Under the pieces are notes generated by a model, which saw nothing but the letters and a program-made list of their open reading frames with translations, was not told where the DNA came from and ran no database searches. Shown piece by piece: positions 48,253-59,381 of a stretch of 64,000 nt of DNA. How positions within the stretch are numbered: the stretch's first letter is position 1; every line of letters begins with the position of its first letter. Source of the DNA: an uncultured Bacillota bacterium (GTDB taxonomy: Bacteria > Bacillota > Clostridia > Christensenellales > UBA1242); the NCBI GenBank assembly GCA_900544595.1, contig UQVQ01000005.1, forward strand, positions 39,566-103,565, read 5' to 3'. The translations under genes were made by a program, and so were the position numbers.

Positions 48253-51200
48253 ATGATAGAAACAATGGTTAAAAAAATTAAAAGCGGAAGAGGAGAAAGA
48301 TATTCTTTTGGTAAAGTTGAAGAATATTGTCCAACTCCAAATCTTCTTGAAATTCAAAGGGATGCATATAAGAAATTCCTTGAAACCGGAATTGACGAAG
48401 TTCTTCAAGAATTTTCGCCTGTTGTTGACTACAGCGGAAAAGGGAAATTATACTTCCTTTCGTCTTCTGTTGAAAAAACTCCAAAAGTTTCTCGCGCAGA
48501 ATGTAAACGCCGCGGGATTTCTTACACAACTCCTTTAAAAGTTAAGGCAAGATTCGTAACCGATGAAAACGAAGCAGGCGTTGAGCAAGAAGTTTTCATG
48601 GGGGATATTCCTCTTATGACAGACGAAGCGTCTTTCATCTTTAATGGAATTGAAAGAGTTGTTGTTTCTCAAATTGTTCGTTCTCCAAGTGTATATTTCA
48701 CTCAAGACGAGCTAGACAACCTTCAAACAGTTAAAGGGCAAATGATTCCAACTCGTGGAATGTGGCTTGAATTTGAACAAGGCGCAAACGACATTATTAA
48801 AGTTGTTATCGACAGAGGAAGCAAAGTTACTCTTGGCGTTTTCCTTAAATGTTTTGGCTACACTAACGACGAAATCTTAAACCTTTTTGGCAACAATAAA
48901 TATGTTAAAAATGTTTTGGAAAAAGAACCTCAAACAACTCAAGAAGAGGCGTTAATTGAATTCAGCAGAAAAACAAGACCAACAGAAGTTCCATCTGCCG
49001 AATCAACAAGAAGTTATCTTAACTTATTCTTCTTCTCTGACCAATACTATAATTTAAGCAGAGTTGGAAGATATAAATTCAACAAAAAACTTTCAATTGC
49101 AACAAGAATTGAAAACCAATTTTCAGCCGACAACATTGTTATTGACGACGAAGTTGTTGTTAAAGCTGGCGAAAAAATTGAAAGAGAGGTTGCAAGAAGA
49201 ATTCAAGACGCAGGAATTAACGAAGTTTGGCTTTTGCTTCACGGAAATCGTCATCTTGTTCGTGGGAATAACAGAGTTCGTCTTTCAAGCGTTTTCCCAT
49301 GCAACGAAGAAGAACTTGGAATTAACGAAGAAGTTTACTATCCAACCTTAATGCAAATTCTTAAAGACAACAAAACAAAAGAAAAACGTCTTAAAGCAAT
49401 TAAAGAAAATGCAAAACAACTTATCATAACAACATTAACAATTGATGATATTCTTGCAAGCATCAGCTACTATTTAGACATCTTGGCAGGGATTGGTCAA
49501 TTTGATAACATCGACCACCTTTCAAACAGAAGAATTCAATCTGTTGGGGAACTTATTAGAAACGCATTCCGTTCGGGCGTTAACAAACTTTGCGTAAGCA
49601 TGAAAGAAAGCCTTCAAGGGAAAGATTTAAGCGAGGTAACTCCTTCTCAAATCATTAACCCTCGTCCAATTAACAAGGCTCTTAAAGATTTCATTGCTTC
49701 ATCTCAACTTTCGCAACTTATGGATCAAGCAAACCCACTTTCTTCTTTAACACAAAAAAGAAGAATTTCGGCTGTTGGCCCTGGCGGAATTAAGAAAGAA
49801 AGAGCAAGTGACGAAGTTCGTGATATCCACTACACCCACTTTGGCAGAATCTGCGTTATTGAAACTCCAGAAGGTCAAAGCATTGGTCTTATCAGCACTC
49901 TTGCTTCATATGCAAAAATCAATGAATATGGGTTCTTGGAAACACCATATAGAAAAGTTGACAAAGAAACAGGAATTGTTTCAAAAGTTAGCGAATATAA
50001 AATGGCAGATATTGAAGACACGGCATACATTGCTCAATCAATTGAACCATTAACAGAAGACGGCCGTTTCTTGAAAGACAGAATTGTTTGCCGCCATAAA
50101 AATACAATTGTTGAAGTTCCAAGAAAAATGGTTGACTATGTTGACGTTTCGCCAAGACAATTCATCTCGGCAGCAACAGCATTGATTCCTTTCCTTAACA
50201 GCGACGATAGTATGCGTGCTCTTATGGGAGCAAACATGCAACGTCAAGCTGTTCCTGTTTTGCGCCCAGAATCTCCAATTGTTGGAACTGGAATGGAAGC
50301 AAAAATCGCATACGATTGCGGCGCAATGGTAATTGCAAAAAATGACGGAATTGTAACCTATGTAAGCTCTTCGCAAATTAAACTTATGACAAAAGACGGC
50401 GAAGAAGTTTACGACCTTATTAAATTCAGCAAAACAAACCAAGACACATGCATTAACCAAAAACCACTTGTTAAACACGGCGAAAAAGTTAAAGCCGGCG
50501 ACATTTTGGCAGATGGCTACTCAACTCAAAACGGAGAACTTGCTCTTGGTAAGAACGTTCTTGTTGGTTATATGAACTGGGAAGGATATAACTACGAAGA
50601 TGCTATCTTGGTTAGTGAAAGAATGGTTAAAGAAGATGTTTACACTTCAATAACTCTTAAAGCAGAAGAAATTAAGTGCAGAACAACAAAACTTGGCGAC
50701 GAAGAAATCACAAGAGACATTCCAAACCTTGGCGAAGAAGCGCTTAGAAACCTCGACGAAAACGGAATTGTTAGAATTGGGGCAGAGGTTGTTCCTGGCG
50801 ACATCCTTGTTGGGAAAGTAACACCAAAAGGCGAAACAGAATTAACACCAGAAGAAAGATTGCTTCGCGCAATTTTCGGCGAAAAAGCACGCGAGGTTCG
50901 CGACACATCGCTTCGTGTTCAACACGGACGTGGCGGCGTTGTTGTTGATGTTCAAATCTTCTCAAGAAAGAACAAAGACGAACTTGAACCAGGCGTTAAC
51001 ATGATGGTTAAAGTTTATGTTGCTCAAAGACGTAAACTTTCAGTTGGGGATAAAATGGCTGGACGTCACGGAAACAAAGGTGTTGTTTCAAGAATCCTTC
51101 CAGTTTGCGATATGCCATATATGGCAAACGGACAACCTTTGGACATCGTTCTTAACCCTCTTGGAATTCCATCTCGTATGAACGTTGGACAGCTTTTGGA

Positions 51201-51936
51201 AGTTCACCTTGGACTTGTTGCACAAAGTTTAGGCTGGAAAGTTGCAACCCCAGTTTTCGATGGAGCAACAGCAAAAGACATTCAAGAACTTCTTGTCGCA
51301 AATAATTTCCCATCAAACGGAAAAATTCAACTTTATGACGGCAGAACAGGCGAGCCATTTGCTGCTCCTGCAACTGTTGGTTATAAATATATGTTAAAAC
51401 TTGACCACATGGTCGACAGCAAGATGCACGCTCGTTCAATTGGTCCATATTCCCTTGTTACCCAACAACCTCTTGGAGGAAAAGCGATGTTTGGCGGACA
51501 AAGATTTGGAGAAATGGAAGTTTGGGCTCTTGAAGCATATGGTGCGTCAAATGTTCTTCAAGAAATCTTAACAGTTAAATCCGACGATGTTGTTGGAAGA
51601 GTTAAGACTTATGAAGCAATTGTTAAGGGGCAACCAATTGCAGAACCTGGAATTCCAGAATCGTTTAAAGTTCTTGTTAAGGAACTTCAAGCTCTTGGCC
51701 TTGACATTAAAATTTTAACAGAAAACAACCAAGAAATTTCAATTGGAGAAATGACACAAGACGACATTTCGCCATTAACAAGAGAGGTTGAAGACGAACT
51801 TAAAGAAATTAACCTTGATTTCGACACTCCAACCGATGACGCAACATCCGATTTGCTTGGAGAAATTGAAAAAGACACAACAGCAACATCTTCCGAATTT
51901 GATGCTAGCGGACTTTTGGAAGATATGGACGACTAG
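48253..51936 (+). CDS. rpoB: RNA polymerase beta subunit
   Basis: This 1,227-residue subunit is close in length to Firmicutes RpoB (about 1,190-1,240). It carries the fork-loop/rifampicin region SQLSQLMDQANPLSSL directly followed by TQKRRISAVGPGG. ERASDEVRDIHYTHFGRIC, IETPEGQSIGLI, GYNYEDAI and the C-terminal active-site segment SVGDKMAGRHGNKGVVS are also present. In E. coli numbering, His526 is Gln (Gln501 here) and Leu533 is Val (Val508 here), in the rifampicin pocket. The C-terminus is an acidic tail. It is transcribed from its own promoter and followed 49 bases later by rpoC; there is no rplJ/rplL upstream, where most Firmicutes have them. Confidence 0.97.
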   Translation: MIETMVKKIKSGRGERYSFGKVEEYCPTPNLLEIQRDAYKKFLETGIDEVLQEFSPVVDYSGKGKLYFLSSSVEKTPKVSRAECKRRGISYTTPLKVKARFVTDENEAGVEQEVFMGDIPLMTDEASFIFNGIERVVVSQIVRSPSVYFTQDELDNLQTVKGQMIPTRGMWLEFEQGANDIIKVVIDRGSKVTLGVFLKCFGYTNDEILNLFGNNKYVKNVLEKEPQTTQEEALIEFSRKTRPTEVPSAESTRSYLNLFFFSDQYYNLSRVGRYKFNKKLSIATRIENQFSADNIVIDDEVVVKAGEKIEREVARRIQDAGINEVWLLLHGNRHLVRGNNRVRLSSVFPCNEEELGINEEVYYPTLMQILKDNKTKEKRLKAIKENAKQLIITTLTIDDILASISYYLDILAGIGQFDNIDHLSNRRIQSVGELIRNAFRSGVNKLCVSMKESLQGKDLSEVTPSQIINPRPINKALKDFIASSQLSQLMDQANPLSSLTQKRRISAVGPGGIKKERASDEVRDIHYTHFGRICVIETPEGQSIGLISTLASYAKINEYGFLETPYRKVDKETGIVSKVSEYKMADIEDTAYIAQSIEPLTEDGRFLKDRIVCRHKNTIVEVPRKMVDYVDVSPRQFISAATALIPFLNSDDSMRALMGANMQRQAVPVLRPESPIVGTGMEAKIAYDCGAMVIAKNDGIVTYVSSSQIKLMTKDGEEVYDLIKFSKTNQDTCINQKPLVKHGEKVKAGDILADGYSTQNGELALGKNVLVGYMNWEGYNYEDAILVSERMVKEDVYTSITLKAEEIKCRTTKLGDEEITRDIPNLGEEALRNLDENGIVRIGAEVVPGDILVGKVTPKGETELTPEERLLRAIFGEKAREVRDTSLRVQHGRGGVVVDVQIFSRKNKDELEPGVNMMVKVYVAQRRKLSVGDKMAGRHGNKGVVSRILPVCDMPYMANGQPLDIVLNPLGIPSRMNVGQLLEVHLGLVAQSLGWKVATPVFDGATAKDIQELLVANNFPSNGKIQLYDGRTGEPFAAPATVGYKYMLKLDHMVDSKMHARSIGPYSLVTQQPLGGKAMFGGQRFGEMEVWALEAYGASNVLQEILTVKSDDVVGRVKTYEAIVKGQPIAEPGIPESFKVLVKELQALGLDIKILTENNQEISIGEMTQDDISPLTREVEDELKEINLDFDTPTDDATSDLLGEIEKDTTATSSEFDASGLLEDMDD

Positions 51937-51985
51937 AATTTAACAAAAAAATAGATTAAAACAGTTTAGTTTAGGAGAAAAAACT

Positions 51986-54900
51986 ATGTTTGAGTTATCA
52001 AATTTTGATTCCATTAAAATTGGAATCGCATCGCCGGAAAAAATTAGAGAATGGTCGCACGGGGAAGTAACAAAACCAGAAACCATTAACTATCGCACGC
52101 AAAAACCAGAAAAAGATGGTCTTTTCTGCGAAAGAATTTTCGGACCTAAAAAAGATTGGGAGTGCCACTGCGGAAAATATAAACGCATTCGCTATAAAGG
52201 CGTTGTTTGCGATAAATGCGGCGTTGAAGTAACAAGCTCAAAAGTTAGAAGAGAGAGAATGGGGCATATTGAACTTGCTGCCCCTGTTACCCACATTTGG
52301 TTTTTCCGTTCTGTTCCATCAAGAATTGGAACAATTTTGGACATTTCTCCAAAACTTTTGGAACAAGTTGTTTATTATGTTAGCTACATCGTTCTTGATC
52401 CTAAAGCAACTCATTTCACTTATAAACAAGTTATTTCCGATAAAGAATATCGCGAGGCTCTTGAAACATATGGACCAGATGGTTTCACAGTTGGAATGGG
52501 CGCTGAAGCGGTTAAAAAACTTTTAAGCGAAGTTGATCTTGAAAAAGAAGACAAAGAACTTAAACAAATTTTGCAAACTGCAAAAGGACAAAAGAGATTA
52601 AAAGCAATTAAAAAACTTGAAATTGTTGATTCGTTCTTAAAGAGCGGAAATAAACCACAATGGATGGTTATGGACGTTATTCCAGTTCTTCCTCCAGAAC
52701 TTCGACCAATGGTTCAACTTGACGGCGGAAGATTTGCAACAACCGACCTTAACGATTTATATAGAAGAGTTATCAACAGAAATAACCGTCTTAAAAAACT
52801 TTTGGAACTTGGCGCGCCAGACGTTATTGTTAGAAACGAAAAACGTATGCTCCAAGAAGCAGTTGACGCTTTAATTGAAAACGGAAAACGCGGAAAAGCA
52901 ATTCAAGGCGCAAAAGCAAGAGATTTGAAATCTTTAACAGCAATGTTAACTGGAAAACAAGGTCGTTTCCGTCAAAACTTGCTTGGAAAACGTGTTGACT
53001 ATTCCGGCCGTTCAGTTATTGTTGTTGGCCCAGAACTTAAAATGTATCAATGCGGCTTGCCAAAAGAAATGGCTCTTGAACTTTTCAAACCATTCATCAT
53101 TAAACGCCTTGTTGAACTTAATCAATCAAATAACATTAAGAGCGCAAAACGTCTTATTGAACGCGAAAAACCAATTGTTTGGGACGTTTTGGACGAGGTT
53201 ATTAAAGATCACCCAGTTCTTTTAAACCGTGCTCCAACGCTTCACCGTCTTGGAATTCAAGCTTTCGAACCAGTTTTGGTTGAGGGAAGAGCAATTAAAC
53301 TTCACCCATCAGTTTGCCCTGGGTTCAACGCGGACTTCGATGGTGACCAAATGCCAGTTCACGTTCCACTTTCAATTGATGCTAGAACCGAAGCAAGAAC
53401 TCTTATGCTTGCATCGAACAACATCTTGAAACTTTCCGACGGAAAACCAATTTGTAGTCCTGCGCAAGATATCGTTCTTGGCTGCTACTATTTAACAATG
53501 ATTCGCCCAGGCGCACTTGGCGAAAACAACATCTATTCTTCCTGCAATGAAGCAATTATGGCATATCAAACAGGAAACCTCGACATTCAAGCACAAATTC
53601 AAGTTAGAAGATCAACTGAAGTTGAAGGGGTTAAATATACCGATAGAATAACAACATCTGTTGGACGAATCATCTTCAACTGGGCAATCCCACAAAACTT
53701 GGGCTGGATCGACAGAACAAAACGTGAAAACTATAACGCGCTTGAAATTAACCAAGTTGTTAAGAAGGGTGACCTTAGCAAAATCGTTAATATGGCTTTT
53801 AACAATCTTGGAACAACCGAAACTTCAAAAATGATTGATAAAATTAAAGCAACAGGGTTTAAATATTCAACACTTGGCTGCTTAACAATCAATGTTTACG
53901 ACATGACTGTTCCTTCCGAAAAAGATGAAATCATTGCCGAAGCAGATAAGAAAGTTTTGGAAAACGATAAATTCCTTGCAAGAGGTCTTATCACAGAAGA
54001 CGAAAAACTTAACGCAAACATCGCAATTTGGGCAGACGCAACAAAGAAAGTTCAAGACGCCTTAATTTCAAACTTAAGCGACTTCAACCCTCTTAAAATG
54101 ATGGTTGTTTCCGGAGCTCGTGGGTCCAACGTTCAAGTTAACTCTCTTTGCGGAATGCGTGGTATTATGGCTGGTGCATCAGGTCAAAAAGTTGATGTTC
54201 CAATTCGTTCCAACCTTCGCGATGGATTAACTCCAATTGAATATTTCCTTTCATCTCGTGGTGGACGTAAAGGTTTAACAGACACCGCTCTTAAAACAGC
54301 CGATTCTGGTTACTTAACAAGACGTCTTGTTGACATTTCCCACAACGTTGTTGTAACAGAAGACGATTGCTTCGAAAACCTTGGCGAGAAAGTTAAGGGA
54401 ATGAAAGTAACTCCAATTGTCCTTGATGGAGTTGTTATTGAGCCAATTGAAGACAGAATTGCCGGAAGATATACAGTTGATGCTGTTATTAACCCACAAA
54501 CAAAAGAAGTTATTGTTCCTGCAAACACAATGATTAGCGAGCAAAAAGCAAAAGAAATTGCAGATGCTGGAATTAAAGAAGTAACAATCAGAACTCTTTT
54601 AACCTGCAAGAGCAAACACGGCGTTTGTGCTAAATGCTATGGACGCAATATGGCAGGAAAAGACACTGTTAACATTGGCGAAGCAGTTGGTATTATCGCT
54701 GCTCAATCAATTGGTGAACCTGGAACACAGCTTACCATGAACAATAAGCACTTCTCTGGAGCTGTTGTTGCTTCCGATATCACGAAAGGTCTTCCACGTG
54801 TTGAAGAAATCTTTGAAGCAAGAAAACCTAAAGGTGAAGCACAAATCACAGAAATTTCCGGAACTGTTACAGTTAAGGAAGAACCAAAGCGCTTTGTTGT

Positions 54901-55501
54901 TACTGTTCGTGGAGCAGATAACGAAGTAGAATACGAAATTAAGAAACCTGCATATCTTAAAGTTAAATCGGGCGATAAGATTGAAGCTGGAACCGCTCTT
55001 ATGGAAGGTTCAATCAACCCAACAGACCTTCTTAGAACAAAAGGACTTAAAGGCGTTCAAGACTATCTTCTTTCCGAAGTTATCTCTGTTTATCGTTCGC
55101 AAGAAGTTAAGATCAATGATAAACACATTGAAGTTATCATTCGTCAAATGCTTAAAAAGGTTAAGATTGAAGATGCTGGAACAACTGAACTTCTTCCAGG
55201 CGAAGTTGTTGATGTTTCTCGCTATGAAGAAGAGAACTTAAAAGCGCTTGGCGAAGGTGGAGTTCCTGCAACAGCAAAGAGAATGCTTCTTGGAATAACA
55301 AAAGCCGCTCTTTCAACAGAATCTTTCCTTTCGGCTGCATCCTTCCAAGAAACCTCAAGAGTTTTAACAGATGCTGCGCTTAAGAGCAAGGTTGACACAT
55401 TGCAAGGCCTTAAAGAAAATGTTATCATTGGTAAACTTATTCCAGCAGGAACTGGTCTTAAACGATATAGAAATGTTATGCCAGTTGAAACAAACAAATA
55501 G
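51986..55501 (+). CDS. rpoC: RNA polymerase beta' subunit
   Basis: This 1,171-residue subunit shows the N-terminal zinc knuckle [20 protein letters not shown] (from Cys61). The catalytic magnesium loop is NADFDGDQM (Asn448 to Met456, with Asp450, Asp452 and Asp454). A bridge-helix region lies around [17 protein letters not shown], the trigger loop follows, and a second zinc site begins [15 protein letters not shown]. The [20 protein letters not shown] motif is conserved. Length is typical of Firmicutes (about 1,200). AGGAGA precedes the ATG. It ends in a strong terminator, so rpoBC is a two-gene operon. Confidence 0.97.
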   Translation: MFELSNFDSIKIGIASPEKIREWSHGEVTKPETINYRTQKPEKDGLFCERIFGPKKDWECHCGKYKRIRYKGVVCDKCGVEVTSSKVRRERMGHIELAAPVTHIWFFRSVPSRIGTILDISPKLLEQVVYYVSYIVLDPKATHFTYKQVISDKEYREALETYGPDGFTVGMGAEAVKKLLSEVDLEKEDKELKQILQTAKGQKRLKAIKKLEIVDSFLKSGNKPQWMVMDVIPVLPPELRPMVQLDGGRFATTDLNDLYRRVINRNNRLKKLLELGAPDVIVRNEKRMLQEAVDALIENGKRGKAIQGAKARDLKSLTAMLTGKQGRFRQNLLGKRVDYSGRSVIVVGPELKMYQCGLPKEMALELFKPFIIKRLVELNQSNNIKSAKRLIEREKPIVWDVLDEVIKDHPVLLNRAPTLHRLGIQAFEPVLVEGRAIKLHPSVCPGFNADFDGDQMPVHVPLSIDARTEARTLMLASNNILKLSDGKPICSPAQDIVLGCYYLTMIRPGALGENNIYSSCNEAIMAYQTGNLDIQAQIQVRRSTEVEGVKYTDRITTSVGRIIFNWAIPQNLGWIDRTKRENYNALEINQVVKKGDLSKIVNMAFNNLGTTETSKMIDKIKATGFKYSTLGCLTINVYDMTVPSEKDEIIAEADKKVLENDKFLARGLITEDEKLNANIAIWADATKKVQDALISNLSDFNPLKMMVVSGARGSNVQVNSLCGMRGIMAGASGQKVDVPIRSNLRDGLTPIEYFLSSRGGRKGLTDTALKTADSGYLTRRLVDISHNVVVTEDDCFENLGEKVKGMKVTPIVLDGVVIEPIEDRIAGRYTVDAVINPQTKEVIVPANTMISEQKAKEIADAGIKEVTIRTLLTCKSKHGVCAKCYGRNMAGKDTVNIGEAVGIIAAQSIGEPGTQLTMNNKHFSGAVVASDITKGLPRVEEIFEARKPKGEAQITEISGTVTVKEEPKRFVVTVRGADNEVEYEIKKPAYLKVKSGDKIEAGTALMEGSINPTDLLRTKGLKGVQDYLLSEVISVYRSQEVKINDKHIEVIIRQMLKKVKIEDAGTTELLPGEVVDVSRYEEENLKALGEGGVPATAKRMLLGITKAALSTESFLSAASFQETSRVLTDAALKSKVDTLQGLKENVIIGKLIPAGTGLKRYRNVMPVETNK

Positions 55502-55514
55502 GTTTAAACAAAAT

Positions 55515-55550
55515 AATAAAGAGAATTAAAAAATTCTCTTTATTTTTTTT
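55515..55550 (+). terminator. Intrinsic terminator after rpoC
   Basis: A perfect 13-bp stem (55515-55527 with 55532-55544) is followed by a run of T. The miaB -10 lies only about 12 bases downstream. Confidence 0.92.
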
Positions 55551-55561
55551 GTCAAAAAATG

Positions 55562-55567
55562 TATAAT
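55562..55567 (+). promoter_or_regulatory. -10 element of a leaderless miaB promoter
   Basis: TATAAT ends 6 bases before the miaB ATG, so transcription would start at or next to the A of ATG. The -35 region falls in the T run of the rpoC terminator and is poor. Confidence 0.55.
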
Positions 55568-55573
55568 TAAGTT

Positions 55574-56719
55574 ATGTTTTACTATATTACAACTTTCGGA
55601 TGCCAAATGAATGTCCACGAATCGGAAAAACTTGCTGGGGTTTTGGAAAACCTTGGCTATTTGCCATGCAATAAACTTGAAGATGCAGACGTAATTGTCT
55701 TTAACACTTGCGCAATTCGCGAGGGTGCAGAAGCTCGCGCGCTTGGGAATGTTGGCGCCCTTAAAAGACTTAAACGAGAAAACCCAAACAAAATTATTGC
55801 GGTTTGCGGTTGTATGACGCAACAAAAAGATGTTAGCGAAAGAATTAAAAAAGTTTTTCCTTTTGTTGATATTATTTTTGGAACAAAAAACATGGATAAA
55901 TTTGAAGGATTTATCAAAGAGGTTTTAAAGGCAAAAAGCGAAAACAAAAAGCAAAGAATTGTTCAAATTGAAGATGAGGACACGGTTTTGGAAAATCTTC
56001 CAATTTCGCGTTCAAGCGGCGATAATTTTTGGGTTAACATAATTTATGGCTGCAACAATTTTTGCTCATATTGCATTGTTCCTTATGTTCGCGGGCGTGA
56101 AAGAAGCCGAGATAAAGAAGAAATTTTAAAAGAAATTAAACAAATAATTGAAGATAACAAAGGAAAACATATAACAATAACTTTGCTTGGGCAAAATGTT
56201 AATTCCTATGGAAAAGATAAATATGAAAACTATGGCTTTGCCTCTCTTTTAAAAGATATTTGCAAATTGGAAGGCGATTTTGAACTTACTTTCATGACTT
56301 CCCATCCAAAAGACATAACCGACGATGTTATTGAAACTTTGGCTATGGAAGAAAAAATTAAGAAAGAACTTCATTTGCCAGTTCAATCGGGCTCTAACAA
56401 AATTCTTAAAGCAATGAACAGAAAATATACAATTGAAAGTTACCTTGAAAAAGTTAACAAACTTAAATCGCTTGTTCCAAACATAAGACTTACCACCGAC
56501 ATAATTGTTGGGTTCCCAGGCGAAACAGAGGAGGATTTTATTCAAACTTGCAACCTTGTTAAACAAGTTGGCTACGATGGCATTTTTGCGTTTATGTTCT
56601 CGCCTCGCCCTGGAACAGTTGCCGAAAAGATGGAAAATCAAATTCCGCACGAAATTAAAAACCGACGAGTTAACGAACTTTTAAACCTAGAAAAAGAAAT
56701 TAAAGCAAAAAAAGCATAA
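55574..56719 (+). CDS. miaB: tRNA-2-methylthio-N6-dimethylallyladenosine synthase lacking the TRAM domain
   Basis: This 381-residue radical-SAM methylthiotransferase opens with TTFGCQMNVHESEKLAGVL. The N-terminal cluster cysteines are Cys10, Cys46 and Cys80. The radical-SAM motif is YGCNNFCSYCIVP (Cys160, Cys164, Cys167), followed by ITLLGQNVNSYG and LPVQSGSNKILKAMNRKYT. These are MiaB-specific signatures. Normal MiaB has about 440-450 residues with a C-terminal RNA-binding TRAM domain. Here the protein stops after the helix NLEKEIKAKKA, exactly where TRAM would begin, and the next 40 bases lead into mutS. It would convert i6A37 to ms2i6A37 in tRNA, acting after MiaA, which is encoded in the same cluster. 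No Shine-Dalgarno site precedes the ATG. Confidence 0.92.
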   Translation: MFYYITTFGCQMNVHESEKLAGVLENLGYLPCNKLEDADVIVFNTCAIREGAEARALGNVGALKRLKRENPNKIIAVCGCMTQQKDVSERIKKVFPFVDIIFGTKNMDKFEGFIKEVLKAKSENKKQRIVQIEDEDTVLENLPISRSSGDNFWVNIIYGCNNFCSYCIVPYVRGRERSRDKEEILKEIKQIIEDNKGKHITITLLGQNVNSYGKDKYENYGFASLLKDICKLEGDFELTFMTSHPKDITDDVIETLAMEEKIKKELHLPVQSGSNKILKAMNRKYTIESYLEKVNKLKSLVPNIRLTTDIIVGFPGETEEDFIQTCNLVKQVGYDGIFAFMFSPRPGTVAEKMENQIPHEIKNRRVNELLNLEKEIKAKKA

Positions 56720-56760
56720 AAAACGTGTTTTTAACGAAAAAAATTAACAAAGGAGAAAAT

Positions 56761-59358
56761 ATGGCTGGACTTAGCAACATGATGCGGCACTATTTAAGTG
56801 TTAAAGAAAAATATCCAGATTGCATAATTTTTTATCGTCTTGGTGATTTTTATGAAATGTTTTTTGAAGATGCTGTTGAAGCGTCAAAAATTTTGGACTT
56901 AACATTAACCGGACGAGATTGTGGGCTTGAAGAGCGCGCACCAATGTGTGGCGTTCCTTTTCATGCTGCCGACACATACATTGCAAAACTTGTTGAAAAT
57001 GGATATAAAGTTGCAATTTGCGAGCAACTTTCCGACCCTAAAAAAGGTGAACTTGTTGTTCGCGATGTTGTTCGCGTTGTAACTCCTGGAACAGTTATGG
57101 ACGAAACAATGCTTGAAAAAGACAAGAATAACTACATTGCTTCAATCAACATTAAATCCCTTGAAAACGAACTTTCAATTGGTGTTGCATATTGCGACCT
57201 TTCAACAGGTGAATTTGTTGCCGAGGAAATTGAAAACGAAACCTTGCGCGCCCTTGACGAACTTGACGGAACAATCAACAGAATTGCGCCTTCCGAAATC
57301 TTTTGTAACACCGAACAAATTGAGTTTTTAAAGCACCTTAACGCTCTTAAAACAAGAAATATTGGAAGAATTGGGCAATATTCAACCGAAACCTATCCAA
57401 AAGAAAGCGTTGAAGCGATTTTGCAATCGCAATTTGGAGTTGTTTCTGTTAAGCCTAAAAGCCCTGTTGGAGTTGCCTGCGCATCTCTTGTTTCCTATTT
57501 AAAAGAAACTCAAAAACGCGGGCTCGACCATGTTAACGAAATTGTTTTTTCAAGCGAAAAAGATGTTATGTATCTCGACAGCACAACACGAAGAAATCTT
57601 GAACTTACCGAAACCATTCGCGACCATAAAAAACGAGGCTCGCTTCTTTCCGTTTTGGACAACACATCAACTTGTATGGGCGGAAGGTTGTTTCGTCTTT
57701 GGCTTTCAAGCCCTCTTCAAAGCGACAGCGAAATTAACAAGCGTCTTGACGCAACAGAAGAGATTATTTCAAACATAATTGTTCGCGAGGATATGAAAAG
57801 ACTTTTAACAAAAGTTTCGGACATTGAAAGAATTGCTGGACGAATTGCCTATGGAAACTTTAACCCAAAAGATGCGCTTTCGCTTAAACAAACGGCTGCG
57901 CAACTTCCAGAGCTTAAAGAACTTCTTTCAAAATTCAATTCAAAAAAACTTAAAGGATTTTTCGAGGAATTCGATTCATTAAACGATGTTTACGACCTTC
58001 TTGATAAAACAATTTCCGATAACGCTCCTGCGCTTCTTCGCGAGGGAAATGTTATTAAAGCAGGGTTTAACAAAGAACTTGACGAATGCAAAAACGCGAA
58101 AGAACTTGCGGCTGGCTGGCTTGCTGAGTTGGAAGCAAAAGAAAGAGAACTTACTGGAATTAAAAACCTTCGAATTTCATATAACAAGGTTTTTGGCTAT
58201 TTCATTGAGGTTAACAAAAGTCAAATTGCAAACGTTCCATATCGCTATCAGCGCAAGCAAACCGTTGCGAACAATGAACGTTATATAACCGAAGATTTAA
58301 AAATTATTGAGGAAAAAGTTGAAAATGCAAGCGAAAAAGCATCGAAACTTGAAGTTGAAATTTTCACGCAAGTTCGCGGAATTCTTTTGGATAACTTAAA
58401 AAGAATTCAAAAAACTTCAAAAATTCTTGCCGAACTCGATTGCCTTTTAAGCGGAGCAATTGTTGCAATTAAAAACAACTATTGCAAACCAAAAGTCTCA
58501 AACAAAATTCATCACATAAAAATTCAAGCAGGGCGTCACCCTGTTGTTGAAGCAGTTAATAAAACTGAAATTTTTGTTCCAAACGACACATTTATTAACG
58601 ACGACGCCGACAAAACAATGATAATAACCGGGCCAAATATGGCGGGGAAAAGCACATATATGAGGCAAGTTGCGTTAATTGTTTTAATGGCGCACGTTGG
58701 TTTATTTGTTCCTGCAACAAGCGCGGAAATTTGCATAACCGACAAGATTTTCACGCGTATTGGAGCAAGCGATGATGTTGCATTTGGTCAAAGCACATTT
58801 ATGGTTGAAATGGTTGAAGTTGCAAACATTTTAAAAAATGCAACAAACAAAAGTCTTGCGCTTCTTGATGAAATTGGGCGCGGAACTTCAACTTTCGACG
58901 GTCTTAGCATCGCATGGGCGGTTATGGAGCATATCAGCAACAATATGAATATGAAAACGCTTTTTTCAACCCACTATCACGAACTTACAGAACTTGAAGG
59001 CGTTTTGGAAGGCGTTAAGAACTATCGAATTACAGTTAAGGAATTTAACGATGAAGTTATTTTCCTTAGAAAAATTGTTCGTGGCGGGGCAAACAAGAGC
59101 TTTGGAATTGCTGTTGCAAAACTTGCGGGGCTTCCAGGTGAAGTTATTTCAAGAGCAAAAGAAATAAGCAAAAACTTGGAAAATTCCGATTTAAACAGAC
59201 ATATAGCAGAAGGGAACGAAAAATCGGAAGCAGCAATAAGCGAAAATCGAAATCTTGGCGCAAATGTTGTTGGAATTTTAAAGGATTTGGATATAAATAA
59301 AGTAACGCCATTAAGCGCATTTGAAATTTTGGCAGATTTAATTGAAAAAGTTAAATAA
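56761..59358 (+). CDS. mutS: DNA mismatch repair protein MutS
   Basis: The start is placed at 56761, where AAAGGAGAAAAT precedes ATG; the frame is open further back to 56725. The 865-residue protein has the mismatch-wedge motif GDFYEMF (Phe30 and Glu32), the connector and lever domains, the Walker A loop GPNMAGKST (624-632), Walker B LLDEIGRGTSTFDG, and the signature FATHYH equivalent FSTHYHEL. It detects mismatches, forms a sliding clamp on ATP binding and recruits MutL, whose gene follows 23 bases later. Length is standard for MutS1. It is probably expressed as one operon with mutL, miaA and the PLP enzyme. Confidence 0.97.
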   Translation: MAGLSNMMRHYLSVKEKYPDCIIFYRLGDFYEMFFEDAVEASKILDLTLTGRDCGLEERAPMCGVPFHAADTYIAKLVENGYKVAICEQLSDPKKGELVVRDVVRVVTPGTVMDETMLEKDKNNYIASINIKSLENELSIGVAYCDLSTGEFVAEEIENETLRALDELDGTINRIAPSEIFCNTEQIEFLKHLNALKTRNIGRIGQYSTETYPKESVEAILQSQFGVVSVKPKSPVGVACASLVSYLKETQKRGLDHVNEIVFSSEKDVMYLDSTTRRNLELTETIRDHKKRGSLLSVLDNTSTCMGGRLFRLWLSSPLQSDSEINKRLDATEEIISNIIVREDMKRLLTKVSDIERIAGRIAYGNFNPKDALSLKQTAAQLPELKELLSKFNSKKLKGFFEEFDSLNDVYDLLDKTISDNAPALLREGNVIKAGFNKELDECKNAKELAAGWLAELEAKERELTGIKNLRISYNKVFGYFIEVNKSQIANVPYRYQRKQTVANNERYITEDLKIIEEKVENASEKASKLEVEIFTQVRGILLDNLKRIQKTSKILAELDCLLSGAIVAIKNNYCKPKVSNKIHHIKIQAGRHPVVEAVNKTEIFVPNDTFINDDADKTMIITGPNMAGKSTYMRQVALIVLMAHVGLFVPATSAEICITDKIFTRIGASDDVAFGQSTFMVEMVEVANILKNATNKSLALLDEIGRGTSTFDGLSIAWAVMEHISNNMNMKTLFSTHYHELTELEGVLEGVKNYRITVKEFNDEVIFLRKIVRGGANKSFGIAVAKLAGLPGEVISRAKEISKNLENSDLNRHIAEGNEKSEAAISENRNLGANVVGILKDLDINKVTPLSAFEILADLIEKVK

Positions 59359-59381
59359 TGGAAATAATTTAGGAGAAAAAT

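Noticed and set aside
55574..56719. miaB as a pseudogene
   Set aside because: All catalytic cysteines and motifs are intact and the frame is continuous; only the TRAM domain is absent.
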